Of a stretch of DNA of 64,000 bases, positions 9,016 through 17,769 are shown one piece after another. Positions within the stretch are counted from its first letter, which is position 1. Every line of letters begins with the position of its first letter. The DNA is taken from NCBI RefSeq assembly GCF_900240995.1, contig NZ_LT965958.1, positions 34,758 through 98,757 of the forward strand. The letters are read 5' to 3'. The stretch comes from Bacillus sp. Marseille-P3661. Its GTDB lineage: Bacteria > Bacillota > Bacilli > Bacillales > Bacillaceae_J. The notes under the pieces are model-generated. The model saw only the letters and a list, made by a program, of their open reading frames with translations, ran no database searches and had not been told where the DNA came from. The position numbers and the translations under genes were made by a program.

Positions 9016-10236
9016 TTGAACGTTATTGATCTTTTTTCAGGAGCGGGAGGATTTTCAGCGGGATTTAAAAAAGCTGGTTATAACATTATCCTTGCGAATG
9101 AAATTGATACACAAATTGCAGAAACATATAAACGAAATTTTAGAGATACCCTCATGATGAATTATGATATCCAGCATCTAGTAGAGAACTTTGATGATTT
9201 GTTGAGTGAAGGCATAGCGGAGCTAAATGATGATCATTTAAAGGACCGGGTTACCGAGGGCTTGGAAAATATTGATGTTATTATCGGTGGGCCGCCGTGC
9301 CAAGGATTCAGTATGGCCGGGGGGCGAATTCGCAAGAAAAATGAATTCTTAGATGATCCACGTAACTACTTATTTAAATATTATTTTAAAATGATTCAAA
9401 GATTTGAGCCTAGTTATTTTGTGATCGAAAATGTCCCTGGCATGAAAAGCTTAAAAAATGGCATGATTTTAGAAGAAATTATTAAAACCTTTGAAGATAA
9501 AAGCAATTTCGAAAATGCCAACTATCAGCTGACAATGAAAGTTGTTTCGGCTGAAGAGTACGGCGTTCCTCAGGCTCGTAAAAGGTTCATAATTGTAGGT
9601 TCTAGATATGGGGAAGTGGACTTAGATAATGGGCTTGAAGTCGTTAAACAAGAAATGTTAAGGCGCGACGCACATCGATTTGACAAAGTGAATCTTCAAG
9701 AAGCGATTTCAGACCTGAATTATTTAAATCATTCTGAAGGTATGTTCGAACAGGATTATGTATTCGAACCCTCTAGCTCGTATCAAATGGCAAGACGAGC
9801 GGAGTCTTCGAAGTTATATAACCATCTTGCAACGAAACATAATGAGATTGCATTATCAAGGATGATGGAAATATTACCTGGACAAAACTTTAAAGATCTA
9901 GAAAATAATGAAGAAATTAAATCCGTTCATAGTGGTTCCTACGGCCGGTTAGAGTGGGATAAGCTAGCTACTACGATTACAACTAGATTTGATACACCAT
10001 CTGCTGGACGAGTAATCCATCCAGAACGACATCGCGCGCTGACACCAAGAGAGGCCGCTAGAATTCAATCGTTTGATGATCATTTCGTATTTTATGGGAA
10101 CAAGACATCTGTTGGTAAACAAATTGGCAATGCGGTCCCACCATTGTTAGCAGAGGTATTAGGAAACCTTGTAAAATACCATTATGCAATGCAAGTAAAC
10201 AATAATAGTACCAAGTATCAGACTGTTGAGAGTTAA
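9016..10236 (+). CDS. C5-cytosine DNA methyltransferase
   Basis: 406 aa. All diagnostic motifs appear in order: DLFSGAGGFS (motif I, AdoMet), GGPPCQGFS with the catalytic Cys (IV), FVIENVPG (VI), GVPQARKRFIIVG (VIII), a variable target-recognition region, and GNAVPP near the C-terminus (X). It methylates cytosine C5. TTG start; GGGAGG in the end of the upstream gene serves as ribosome site. An m6A plus m5C pair is typical of systems with an asymmetric recognition site (Alw26I/Esp3I style), but no nuclease gene follows; the next gene is thpR. Confidence 0.95.
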   Translation: MNVIDLFSGAGGFSAGFKKAGYNIILANEIDTQIAETYKRNFRDTLMMNYDIQHLVENFDDLLSEGIAELNDDHLKDRVTEGLENIDVIIGGPPCQGFSMAGGRIRKKNEFLDDPRNYLFKYYFKMIQRFEPSYFVIENVPGMKSLKNGMILEEIIKTFEDKSNFENANYQLTMKVVSAEEYGVPQARKRFIIVGSRYGEVDLDNGLEVVKQEMLRRDAHRFDKVNLQEAISDLNYLNHSEGMFEQDYVFEPSSSYQMARRAESSKLYNHLATKHNEIALSRMMEILPGQNFKDLENNEEIKSVHSGSYGRLEWDKLATTITTRFDTPSAGRVIHPERHRALTPREAARIQSFDDHFVFYGNKTSVGKQIGNAVPPLLAEVLGNLVKYHYAMQVNNNSTKYQTVES

Positions 10237-10252
10237 TCAACGGTCTTTTTTT
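10221..10252 (+). terminator. Terminator of the methyltransferase operon
   Basis: GACTGTTGA/TCAACGGTC stem and eight Ts. The stop codon of the C5 methyltransferase lies in the loop. Confidence 0.9.
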
Positions 10253-10371
10253 GTTTGGGCAAATCTGTTGTTCAACAATAGAGTATTACTTTCAATACTG
10301 GTAATTATAGTAATAGAGGTTATTAAGATAAATTGTGTTTAATCAAATTTAAATCTGGAGGTTTATCATAT

Positions 10372-10944
10372 ATGTCAACTAACCCACATTATTTTATAGC
10401 CATTCCATTACCATCATCACTCCAGGATTATTTTTCAATTTGGCAACATGAATTAAAGAACAAAATTTCTTATAAACAGTGGCCACATAAACAGGATTTA
10501 CATATTACCTTAAAATTCCTAGGTGGAGTAGATGGTGAAAAGATACAGCAACTGCGCATAGAGCTTGCTGAAATTGAGGAGCTCTCGGAGTTTGATTTAA
10601 CTGTAGGTAAAATTGGAAACTTTGGTAATCCTAGAAAACCTCGTGTGTTGTGGGCGGGGGTAGAACGAACAGAGCCTTTAGTTCAATTACAGAAAACTGT
10701 TGAATCTTGCGCACAAAAAGTAGGCTTCGCAAAAGAAAATAGGGAATACAATCCGCATATTACACTTGCAAAGAAATGGGCTGGTGAATCAAGCATTGAT
10801 AATTTTTTTGAATTAACAGAGAGATATACTGAACAACAACAGCTGCATGTAGATGAAGTGGTGATCTATCAGATTTTTCCGAGTAAAAGTCCGAAATATG
10901 AGATTGTGCAGAGCTATAAATTGAAAACGATAGAGAAATCGTAA
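10372..10944 (+). CDS. thpR: RNA 2',3'-cyclic phosphodiesterase (ThpR/LigT)
   Basis: 190 aa. The two catalytic HxTx tetrapeptides of the 2H phosphoesterase family are present: DLHITLKFLG near residue 42 and NPHITLAKKW near residue 127. The enzyme opens 2',3'-cyclic phosphate RNA ends. The start at 10372 (MSTNPHYF) is preferred over an ATG 13 codons upstream because TGGAGG lies 10 nt before it. It is monocistronic and unrelated to the methyltransferases upstream, which have their own terminator. Confidence 0.9.
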   Translation: MSTNPHYFIAIPLPSSLQDYFSIWQHELKNKISYKQWPHKQDLHITLKFLGGVDGEKIQQLRIELAEIEELSEFDLTVGKIGNFGNPRKPRVLWAGVERTEPLVQLQKTVESCAQKVGFAKENREYNPHITLAKKWAGESSIDNFFELTERYTEQQQLHVDEVVIYQIFPSKSPKYEIVQSYKLKTIEKS

Positions 10945-10989
10945 AGTGGACTCGAGGATTATTACTTATCATTAGTTTTTTTGATACGC

Positions 10990-11165
10990 GGACATCAGAT
11001 CCGTTATTTCGTCAAAAAGGTGATTTTTTATAGTTTGAAGGACATTTGATTCCTTATTTTACAAAAATGAGGTTAATTTTGAACCTAATCGATAGAATAA
11101 AGGATCCTATGTCCGGAAAGTTCATTAATTTGCATCTTTTTATTATAATAAGTGACTGTATGTCC
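10990..11165. repeat. GGACAT repeats in direct and inverted orientation
   Basis: GGACATcaGATCCGTTATTT starts at 10990 and GGACATttGATTCCTTATTT at 11040. Reverse copies end at 11114 (AATAAAGGATCCTATGTCC) and, more degenerate, at 11165. Spacings are 50 and 51 bp. The set fills the 305-bp gap between thpR and the small minus-strand gene; nothing else is visible there. Confidence 0.75.
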
Positions 11166-11207
11166 GCCAAAAAATGAGCAAATAGAAATTCCATCAAAGC
11201 TCATAAC

Positions 11208-11251
11208 TAAAAAAGTCCTTCAGTTAAGACTCCTACGATCGTAGGAGTCTT
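11208..11251 (-). terminator. Terminator of the 97-aa unknown gene
   Basis: Perfect inverted repeat AAGACTCCTACGA/TCGTAGGAGTCTT (11226-11251) overlapping the stop codon. A minus-strand T-run follows about 10 nt further on (11208-11213). Confidence 0.65.
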
Positions 11252-11543
11252 AAATAGAAAGACTAATGTCACCATCTTCACTTATCTCGACAGTTGAGTA
11301 ACTTTCAAACGTATCTATATTGCTAATTTCGTCTCTAACTGCACTAGCATGACTTTCAAGATAGTTTTGATAAACTTCGGGATCTTTCACAATATGATAA
11401 TAGAAAACTTTTTTACCATCGCTTGTATCACTACTTCTCAGTAAAAACCTATCTTGGAATTGACTTTTAAACCATTTGCTAGCTTCGTCATGATTATCGA
11501 AATCAGGCATTTTCTCATAAATAGTCGTTATATCAAAATCCAT
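11250..11543 (-). CDS. Small acidic protein of unknown function
   Basis: 97 aa from the ATG at 11543, preferred because AAGGGGTGG sits at normal spacing; a GTG three codons upstream is too close to it. The protein is acidic with no signal peptide, membrane segment or Cys, and probably cytosolic. No family was recognised. A single gene between the ABC1 kinase and a terminator. Normal base composition and a good ribosome site support it being real. Confidence 0.6.
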   Translation of the reverse strand: MDFDITTIYEKMPDFDNHDEASKWFKSQFQDRFLLRSSDTSDGKKVFYYHIVKDPEVYQNYLESHASAVRDEISNIDTFESYSTVEISEDGDISLSI

Positions 11544-11612
11544 GTCAGCCACCCCTTTTCTTCATAGATAGTATGTCCGTATAAAACTAACAAATTCATC
11601 GTGAGGGTCTTC

Positions 11613-12941
11613 CTATTTATAGTCCCCGTTTGCTTGTATTGAATTGCTAGTCTGAATAGGAGAACTAAAAGTAGCTGGTCCTATACGAAAAAGGATTTCA
11701 AACCAGTTTGTTCGCGGTGCTAATTCATTTAAAACGGTGATAAGCATTCCGGCTCCTCTTAACAGAAACATGTATTTTGCTTGAAGTTGAATGGGGCTTT
11801 TATTTATGAAATATTTGAGTCCTGAAATGACATGTTTGAACTCCTGTTTCGATTGATGCTCAATAGCTCCATCTAGTCGGTCAAGAAGTTGCGAGAGCAT
11901 AGGTAATAGTTCTTTACGGTCAGCATCTTTAGGAAGAAAACCCAGTTCCTCAAAAGCAGTTAGCACACCCTCTAAATCACGAAACATAATACAACGAAAC
12001 AGGCTCCGCAATGTTTGAATCTCTTCAACTGTCAGTTCGTCAATCATTCCGAAGTCTAAAAAACAAAGCCGATGGTCGGGTAATAGTAGTAAATTACCAG
12101 GATGGGGGTCCACATGGATAAACCCAAACACAAGCAGCTGCTTAAAATAGGCATCTAGTATTGTTTCACCCATCATCACAGTATCGATATTCATATTATG
12201 ATTTGTAATTCGAGCACCCTCCATAAATTCCATAACTAAAATAGTAGGTGTACTAAGATCTTTGAATACTTTTGGTATTTTAATGCGGTTATTATTTGAA
12301 AACATGTCTTCAAAACGCAGCATATGATTGATTTCTTGATCGCAATCTAATTCCCGTTCAATCGTTTCAGTAAATTCCCTATGCATCTCAATAAAATTCA
12401 TTTTTCGATTTAAAGCAGGTATTTTTTGAACAACTTTCACAGCAAGACCGATTGTGCTTAAGTCAATTCGGGCAAGTTTCGCCATGCCTGGTCTAATAAT
12501 CTTGACGGCAACTACTGTACCATCATTTAAAACAGCTTTGTGGACTTGTGCAAGTGAAGCAGCAGCAATCGCTGTTGTATCAAATTCCTTAAAGATAGAC
12601 TGAACATTTTCTTTTTCAAGTAAGCGTTGGATAGACTCAGATGGTGAAGGTGGTAGCGCATCCTGCAGGTCTTGTAATTCTTTTGTAAAAGCTTGAGGTA
12701 AAATATCTTGCCGCATACTTAAAAATTGTCCAATCTTAACAATGATTCCTTTTAAACGACTAGCAGTAATCCTATAACGTATTCCAGCTTTTTTATGTAT
12801 TCGATTCACAGCTATGTCTCGTTTTTCCCCTTGAAGTCGTTTATGTATCAAACTGATTTTCCAATAATCAATTACAAACGAGAGTGCTAAACGGATAATA
12901 TAAAAACGGCGTAGTACTTTTATTTTCAAGATGTTACACAT
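11613..12941 (-). CDS. ABC1/AarF (UbiB-like) atypical kinase
   Basis: 442 aa from the ATG at 12941; a TTG seven codons upstream also fits, and neither has ideal ribosome-site spacing. Family landmarks: the KxGQ motif (VKIGQFLS), the Ala-rich nucleotide loop AAASLAQVHKA replacing the P-loop, VAVKIIRPG with the ATP lysine, the catalytic HVDPHPGNLLL and the LDFG metal motif. UbiB/Coq8 proteins are ATPases supporting quinone or lipid metabolism at the membrane. No obvious C-terminal transmembrane hairpin is seen. Its pathway here is unknown. Confidence 0.85.
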   Translation of the reverse strand: MCNILKIKVLRRFYIIRLALSFVIDYWKISLIHKRLQGEKRDIAVNRIHKKAGIRYRITASRLKGIIVKIGQFLSMRQDILPQAFTKELQDLQDALPPSPSESIQRLLEKENVQSIFKEFDTTAIAAASLAQVHKAVLNDGTVVAVKIIRPGMAKLARIDLSTIGLAVKVVQKIPALNRKMNFIEMHREFTETIERELDCDQEINHMLRFEDMFSNNNRIKIPKVFKDLSTPTILVMEFMEGARITNHNMNIDTVMMGETILDAYFKQLLVFGFIHVDPHPGNLLLLPDHRLCFLDFGMIDELTVEEIQTLRSLFRCIMFRDLEGVLTAFEELGFLPKDADRKELLPMLSQLLDRLDGAIEHQSKQEFKHVISGLKYFINKSPIQLQAKYMFLLRGAGMLITVLNELAPRTNWFEILFRIGPATFSSPIQTSNSIQANGDYK

Positions 12942-13035
12942 CCATTCCTTGTGATTGTGCAATCAGTTCTATTAAAAATGATACTATTGCTAAAAGGGTT
13001 TTACAATTAATAGTTGAAGCTATACTTAATTCGAA

Positions 13036-13081
13036 CAGTACCTACCCCTTCTTTACAAATAACAAAACATGGTAGGTACTG
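13036..13081. other. Long hairpin downstream of Mn catalase
   Basis: Perfect arms CAGTACCTACC and GGTAGGTACTG, 11 bp with a 24-nt loop, and no T-run. It could be a weak terminator or an mRNA 3'-end stabiliser for the minus-strand catalase gene. Confidence 0.55.
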
Positions 13082-13096
13082 AATGAACATATATAT

Positions 13097-13957
13097 TTAC
13101 CCGATATCAGGTGGAATTAATCGGTTATTTTCTCTAAGAACAGTTGGCAACGTATCATGAATATAAGGAGGTGCTGGCTTTAATATAGGTTTTTCTCCGA
13201 AAGGTACTGGTTGTGCAACATAATTGAAAGTTCCTAGGCCGTCCATACTTGGCCCATTTGCCCACCGTCCAGTTGCACTTTCACTTCCACGAGAATAATT
13301 AAATAAAGTATAAGAAACTTCGCATTTTTCCAGCTGTCTAGGGAACGTACTAGGTACGACAACATTTTCTTTAGCTTCCAGTTCTCTGATTGCGGCAATC
13401 CATTGATTTTGATGCATCGTATCTCGCGCAATTAACCATGAAAGCATGTCTTTCACACCACGGTCATTGGTTGATTCGTATAAACGAACAGCTTGTAACC
13501 GTCCTTGTGATTCCGCATTAAGATTAGCTCTAAAATCTGCTAGTAAATTTCCGCTAGCAATAATATAATCAGCTGTCCATCTATTGCCGACACTATCGGC
13601 AGGCATTGCCCCAAGACCTGAAACAATGGCATGTTGAGGATTCATTCCTCCAAGAATTGCTCCAATTACTGGGTCCTTTGCAGCTTCTTCTAAGTCACCT
13701 ACAGGCGCCCCATCTAATAGTCTAGCAATCATAGTGGCAAGCATTTCAATATGGGCCAGCTCTTCAGCTCCCGTATCCATTAGTAAGTCTTTATATTTAC
13801 CGTTGCCACGCACACTCCACCCTTGAAATAAGTATTGAAGGGCAACTGAAATTTCACCAAACTGTCCGCCTAAGATCTCCTGTAACTTTTTTGCATACAG
13901 TGGGTCAGGTCTTTCAGGTTTTGCATGATATTGGAGTTCTTTTACATGATAAAACAA
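13097..13957 (-). CDS. Manganese catalase
   Basis: 286 aa from a TTG at 13957, chosen because GAGGTGG lies 7 nt upstream and the family starts (M)FYHVKELQY; a longer frame would add 14 atypical residues. Predicted di-Mn ligands are E35 (QFGEIS), E66 and H69 (AEELAHIE), E149 (NAESQ) and H182 (TMHQNQW), at nearly the positions known for Lactiplantibacillus Mn catalase. It disproportionates hydrogen peroxide without haem. Bacillus relatives (YdbD, YjgC, CotJC) are stress- or spore-associated. It stands alone between the kinase and the GH26 gene. Confidence 0.92.
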   Translation of the reverse strand: MFYHVKELQYHAKPERPDPLYAKKLQEILGGQFGEISVALQYLFQGWSVRGNGKYKDLLMDTGAEELAHIEMLATMIARLLDGAPVGDLEEAAKDPVIGAILGGMNPQHAIVSGLGAMPADSVGNRWTADYIIASGNLLADFRANLNAESQGRLQAVRLYESTNDRGVKDMLSWLIARDTMHQNQWIAAIRELEAKENVVVPSTFPRQLEKCEVSYTLFNYSRGSESATGRWANGPSMDGLGTFNYVAQPVPFGEKPILKPAPPYIHDTLPTVLRENNRLIPPDIG

Positions 13958-14165
13958 AAGGTACCACCTCAAAAAAATAGTGTAAGCTTTAGGCTTCAAC
14001 GTAGTATATTAATAGATATTTTTTAGGTGTATGTCTTGTTGGAATATTTGTTTATTTTTCAGGTGGCCTATATATTCATACATTTTGATATTGATCGCTA
14101 TGAATACTTTTTCTGTGATTAATGAATTCTATCTACTATTGAATTAAGTTTGTGGAGGTTTTTAC

Positions 14166-15689
14166 ATGAAAAAGTATTTCTTTTGGATAATAGCATTGTG
14201 TCTACTACAATACTGTATTCCAACGCAGGTACTAGGGAAGATACATTCTCCTGAAATAATGAACCTTGAAGCTAAAGTAAAGGCCGCTGAAAAGTCTAAA
14301 AACTGGAATAATGCAGCTATTTATAGTTCAAAACTTGCAGAGCTATATGATTCAACAGAGAAATATAAGAAAGCAGCTCATTTTTACCGTCTTTCAGCAA
14401 CTTTTTGGGAAAAAGCGGGTCATCCTGATTGGGGAATTGTCAAGGTAATTCGCGCCGATCACATTGATACTGAAATTAAGCTGTTAGTTGAGGAGCCAAA
14501 AGAAAGACCTGCTAAATTGGCGAAATTTGAACCAATGAGCGGTACGTATTTAGGAATGTTCGTCGCAGGGAAACGGGAAAATGGCCGAGTTAATAGGGTA
14601 GATGAAATATACGGAAAAAAACATGCTTTGTATTTAACGTACACGTCTTGGAGAAAAAAATATAAAGACACGAATTCGTATTTTCCCACTTCATTTGCGG
14701 AAGAGGTTAAAAGAAATGGAGGGGCGTTGCAAATCGGGTGGGAACCTTCAAACGGATTAGATGATGTTAGTGATGATGCGTATGTTCGACAGTTTGCCCG
14801 AGAGGCCAACCGAGCTGGAATCCCAATTTTCTTACGATATGCAAGTGAAATGAATGGGGAATGGGTACCTTGGAGTAGGGATCCACAAAAGTATGTAGAG
14901 AAGTTTAGATTGATACATGACATTATGGAAGAAGAGGCACCGAATGTTGCTATGGTTTGGTCTCCAAACTTTTTACCGCGACATAATATAGATCCCTATT
15001 ATCCGGGAGATGATGTAGTAGACTGGATAGGGTTTTCTTTATATACGATTCCGTACTCACATGGGAAGGAAGTGTTAGGGGGAAACCCAATCGATTATTT
15101 GCGACCGCTTTATGAAAAATATCAACATAAACCGATTATGATTTCAGAGGGTGCTGTTTCACATTACAGCTATCAACTCCAAAAAGATTATTCCCAATGG
15201 GCAGCAGGCCAAATTGGGAACATGTACGGTTTTTTGCCAAAGTTATTTCCTAATGTAAAAGCAATCACATATTTCAATTTAGATAAACGAACAACAAATT
15301 ATGATAATCAAAATAATAATTATGATTTAGGTGATAGTCAGTTAGTTGATGATTATTATAAGCGAATGATTGCCGATGAGTGGTTCTTATCAGATATTCA
15401 AAAGGAAATAGTGGAACAAAATCCGAGTGAATATATATCATTAGAAGAAATCAAAAAACCAACAACAGTAAGGAATTGTATGGTTTATGTGAAATTGCCA
15501 TTAGGGCAACAACCGTATTACGTTGCAGCGTATCAAGGTAAACGAAAATTGGCAGAATCCTATTCCCAGCCGTGGGAGTTTAATATTGATTTTTCAGATG
15601 TCACTCTAAAGCAACCGATCACGATCATTGCATTTGATAAACAGTTTCGGCGCTTGGCAGAAAGGGACATAATACCACTACATAAATAA
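14166..15689 (+). CDS. Secreted GH26-family glycoside hydrolase (beta-mannanase-like)
   Basis: 507 aa. It has a signal peptide (about 24 residues, ending near VLG-K), a helical N-terminal region of about 90 residues resembling TPR helices, then a (beta/alpha)8 domain. The acid/base Glu lies in SEMNGEWVPW and the nucleophile Glu in ISEGAVSHY, the GH26 arrangement. A small beta-rich tail follows. Likely an extracellular or wall-associated endo-glycanase; mannan or a related beta-glycan is the family expectation, not shown here. TGGAGG ribosome site. The esterase gene follows but has its own start signals. Confidence 0.82.
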   Translation: MKKYFFWIIALCLLQYCIPTQVLGKIHSPEIMNLEAKVKAAEKSKNWNNAAIYSSKLAELYDSTEKYKKAAHFYRLSATFWEKAGHPDWGIVKVIRADHIDTEIKLLVEEPKERPAKLAKFEPMSGTYLGMFVAGKRENGRVNRVDEIYGKKHALYLTYTSWRKKYKDTNSYFPTSFAEEVKRNGGALQIGWEPSNGLDDVSDDAYVRQFAREANRAGIPIFLRYASEMNGEWVPWSRDPQKYVEKFRLIHDIMEEEAPNVAMVWSPNFLPRHNIDPYYPGDDVVDWIGFSLYTIPYSHGKEVLGGNPIDYLRPLYEKYQHKPIMISEGAVSHYSYQLQKDYSQWAAGQIGNMYGFLPKLFPNVKAITYFNLDKRTTNYDNQNNNYDLGDSQLVDDYYKRMIADEWFLSDIQKEIVEQNPSEYISLEEIKKPTTVRNCMVYVKLPLGQQPYYVAAYQGKRKLAESYSQPWEFNIDFSDVTLKQPITIIAFDKQFRRLAERDIIPLHK

Positions 15690-15857
15690 AGAAACCATGC
15701 AACTGGTGCTTGATCTGCTTATAAAATAGATCACGCATCAGTTTTTGATTATAAAAAGGACATTTAAAGTTTTGTGCAGAATTTAATCTGTATGATATTT
15801 CCAGTGATTTTTAGGCAGTTATTAATAACGAATAAATCTAAATTAGGAGGTTATAGA

Positions 15858-16490
15858 ATGCAAGCGACCTTTCATTATCAGGTTTCCACACCGACTAATA
15901 TGGAAACAGGAAAAACGTATCCGGTTTTATTTGCGTTACATGGTATTGGACATAATGAAAAACGTATGTTAGAAGTTTTTGAGGGTGTGAAGGAAAAATA
16001 TATACTAATCGGGATCCGTGGACAGCTTACATATGAAAATGGATATGCATTTTATTATTTAAAGAGCTACGGTAATCCAGAACGAAGGTTGTTTGATGAA
16101 AGCATGGAACGATTACAGTCTTTTATTGAATATGCATGTAATAAATACCCAGTAGATCGAGAAAGAGTACACATTGGCGGGTTTAGCCAGGGAGCGATTT
16201 TGGCGAACTCACTTGCATTAGTGTTAGGAGAAACGTTAAAAGGGATTGTTTCAATGAATGGCTATATTCCATCTTTTGTTCCCGAGGACTATCCGACAAA
16301 GCCTATCCATCATCTTTCCATTTTTCTATCAGATGGTGAATTTGATCAAATCTTTCCGCCTGAAGTAGGAAAAAAGAATTATGAGCATTTTAGAAATTCA
16401 GGTGCTGCTGTAATCTATAAAACATATTCAACTGATCATCGGATTATTGAGGAGAATAAAAGTGATCTAACAAAGTGGTTACTTGCTTAA
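15858..16490 (+). CDS. Alpha/beta-hydrolase (esterase / carboxylesterase type)
   Basis: 210 aa from the ATG at 15858, which has TAGGAGG 7 nt upstream; an upstream in-frame extension lacks one. ALHGIG gives the oxyanion strand, GGFSQGA the nucleophile elbow (G-x-S-x-G), DGEFDQIFPP the Asp, and TDHRI the His. Serine hydrolase of the phospholipase/carboxylesterase (dienelactone hydrolase-like) group, cytosolic. The substrate is unknown. It is followed by a strong terminator. Confidence 0.82.
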   Translation: MQATFHYQVSTPTNMETGKTYPVLFALHGIGHNEKRMLEVFEGVKEKYILIGIRGQLTYENGYAFYYLKSYGNPERRLFDESMERLQSFIEYACNKYPVDRERVHIGGFSQGAILANSLALVLGETLKGIVSMNGYIPSFVPEDYPTKPIHHLSIFLSDGEFDQIFPPEVGKKNYEHFRNSGAAVIYKTYSTDHRIIEENKSDLTKWLLA

Positions 16491-16496
16491 TATAAA

Positions 16497-16534
16497 ACCT
16501 GCACTTGAAATTTACTTGAAGTGCAGGTTTTTTT
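16497..16534. terminator. Terminator after the esterase gene
   Basis: ACCTGCACTT/AAGTGCAGGT stem followed by seven Ts on the plus strand. It may also serve the convergent minus-strand gene. Confidence 0.9.
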
Positions 16535-16541
16535 ATTGATA

Positions 16542-16832
16542 TTAAAAGTTATTCATCATGTTGCTTTGCTGTTGAGGAGCGAAACGAGAATTTTGCATCA
16601 TTCCACCTTCTTCGTGACAAGCTTTATACATATCTTCTAGTTGATCTTCAGACCAAGTTGGATGCATGTTTTTCATGAATGGTAGCATCTCACTAAATGA
16701 TGGAACACCATTTTCAAACAACTTATACATTTCTTCTTTAGTCGGCAGTTCATTTGCAAGAACACTTGTACTAACGGCGCCAAAAGCTAGACCTACTGTT
16801 AACAGCACAGTAATCAGTTTTCTTTTTCCCAC
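16542..16832 (-). CDS. Small secreted Met-rich protein, unknown
   Basis: 96 aa from a GTG at 16832; AAGGAGG is 10 nt upstream, while the TTG three codons earlier is only 2 nt from it. A clear Sec signal peptide (KRKLITVLLTVGLAFGAVSTSVLA) ends at about residue 28. The mature part holds PTWSEDQLEDMYKACHEEGGMMQ and a Gln/Met/Asn tail with one Cys, next to a His. Function is unknown; metal binding by CH and Met residues is possible but speculative. Confidence 0.6.
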   Translation of the reverse strand: MGKRKLITVLLTVGLAFGAVSTSVLANELPTKEEMYKLFENGVPSFSEMLPFMKNMHPTWSEDQLEDMYKACHEEGGMMQNSRFAPQQQSNMMNNF

Positions 16833-17092
16833 TTTCCTCAATCCTCCTTATCTATTTGTCTCAATTATAGGTCTTAATTATGAAGTAATTTTGCAGATTT
16901 AATGACAATTATAGAAACCTTTTATTACAAAATAATGACTAATTAAAATTAACTACATTCTTTGACTAAGTGAGTCCTGCATTAATGTTAATATCCTTGA
17001 ATTAAATGAACATTAAATTGAAATAATAGAGGTGTTGTGATGGTTTTTTTATCAAACCTACTTAGAAACTGATATAAAAAGGAGACAATCGG

Positions 17093-17704
17093 ATGTCAAA
17101 TGTTAAATTAGCGGTTATTTATTACAGCATGGGTGGGACGAACTATCAATTATCCAGATGGGCTGAAGAAGGTGCAAAAGAAGCGGGTGCAGAAGTGAAG
17201 GTCCTTAAAGTGCCAGAGTTAGCACCACAGTCTGCAATTGAGGGAAACCCAGTTTGGAAAGCGCATGTGGAAGCTACCCAATCTGTGCCAGAAGTAACAT
17301 TGGACGATTTAGAATGGGCAGATGCAATAATTTTTAGTGTACCAACACGTTTTGGTAATATGCCATCTCAAATGAAACAATTCTTGGATACTACAGGTGG
17401 TTTATGGTTTAATGGAAAGCTTGTAAATAAAGTAGTGAGTGCCATGAGTTCAGCGCAAAATTCACATGGTGGTCAAGAGGCAACTATTTTATCTCTGTAT
17501 ACAACCATGTATCATTGGGGTGCGATTGTGGCAGCTCCTGGTTACACTGATCCTGTTATCTTTGGCTCAGGTGGAAACCCTTATGGAACAAGTGTGACGG
17601 TAGATCAAGATGGTAATATGATAGAAGATGTGCAAGCAGCTGTTAAACATCAAGCGATACGGACTGTAACTGTGGCTGAATGGGTAAAAAAAGCGAATCA
17701 ATAA
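17093..17704 (+). CDS. wrbA: NAD(P)H:quinone oxidoreductase, WrbA-type flavoprotein
   Basis: 203 aa. It has a flavodoxin-like fold with IYYSMGGTNYQLSRWAEEGA (FMN phosphate loop), the signature PTRFGNMPSQMKQFLD, and AMSSAQNSHGGQEATILSLYTTMYHWG in the middle. It reduces quinones by two electrons with NAD(P)H and protects against redox cycling; cytosolic, FMN-bound. The AAGGAG ribosome site is well placed. A terminator follows, and then the long repeat array. Confidence 0.92.
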   Translation: MSNVKLAVIYYSMGGTNYQLSRWAEEGAKEAGAEVKVLKVPELAPQSAIEGNPVWKAHVEATQSVPEVTLDDLEWADAIIFSVPTRFGNMPSQMKQFLDTTGGLWFNGKLVNKVVSAMSSAQNSHGGQEATILSLYTTMYHWGAIVAAPGYTDPVIFGSGGNPYGTSVTVDQDGNMIEDVQAAVKHQAIRTVTVAEWVKKANQ

Positions 17705-17715
17705 ATTAATTATAG

Positions 17716-17743
17716 AGCTGGTCTTTGTAGATCGGCTTTTTTT
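17716..17743 (+). terminator. Terminator after wrbA
   Basis: AGCTGGTC/GATCGGCT stem with G-U pairs and seven Ts. Confidence 0.8.
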
Positions 17744-17769
17744 GTTGCACCCAATCTATATGCGGCCAA

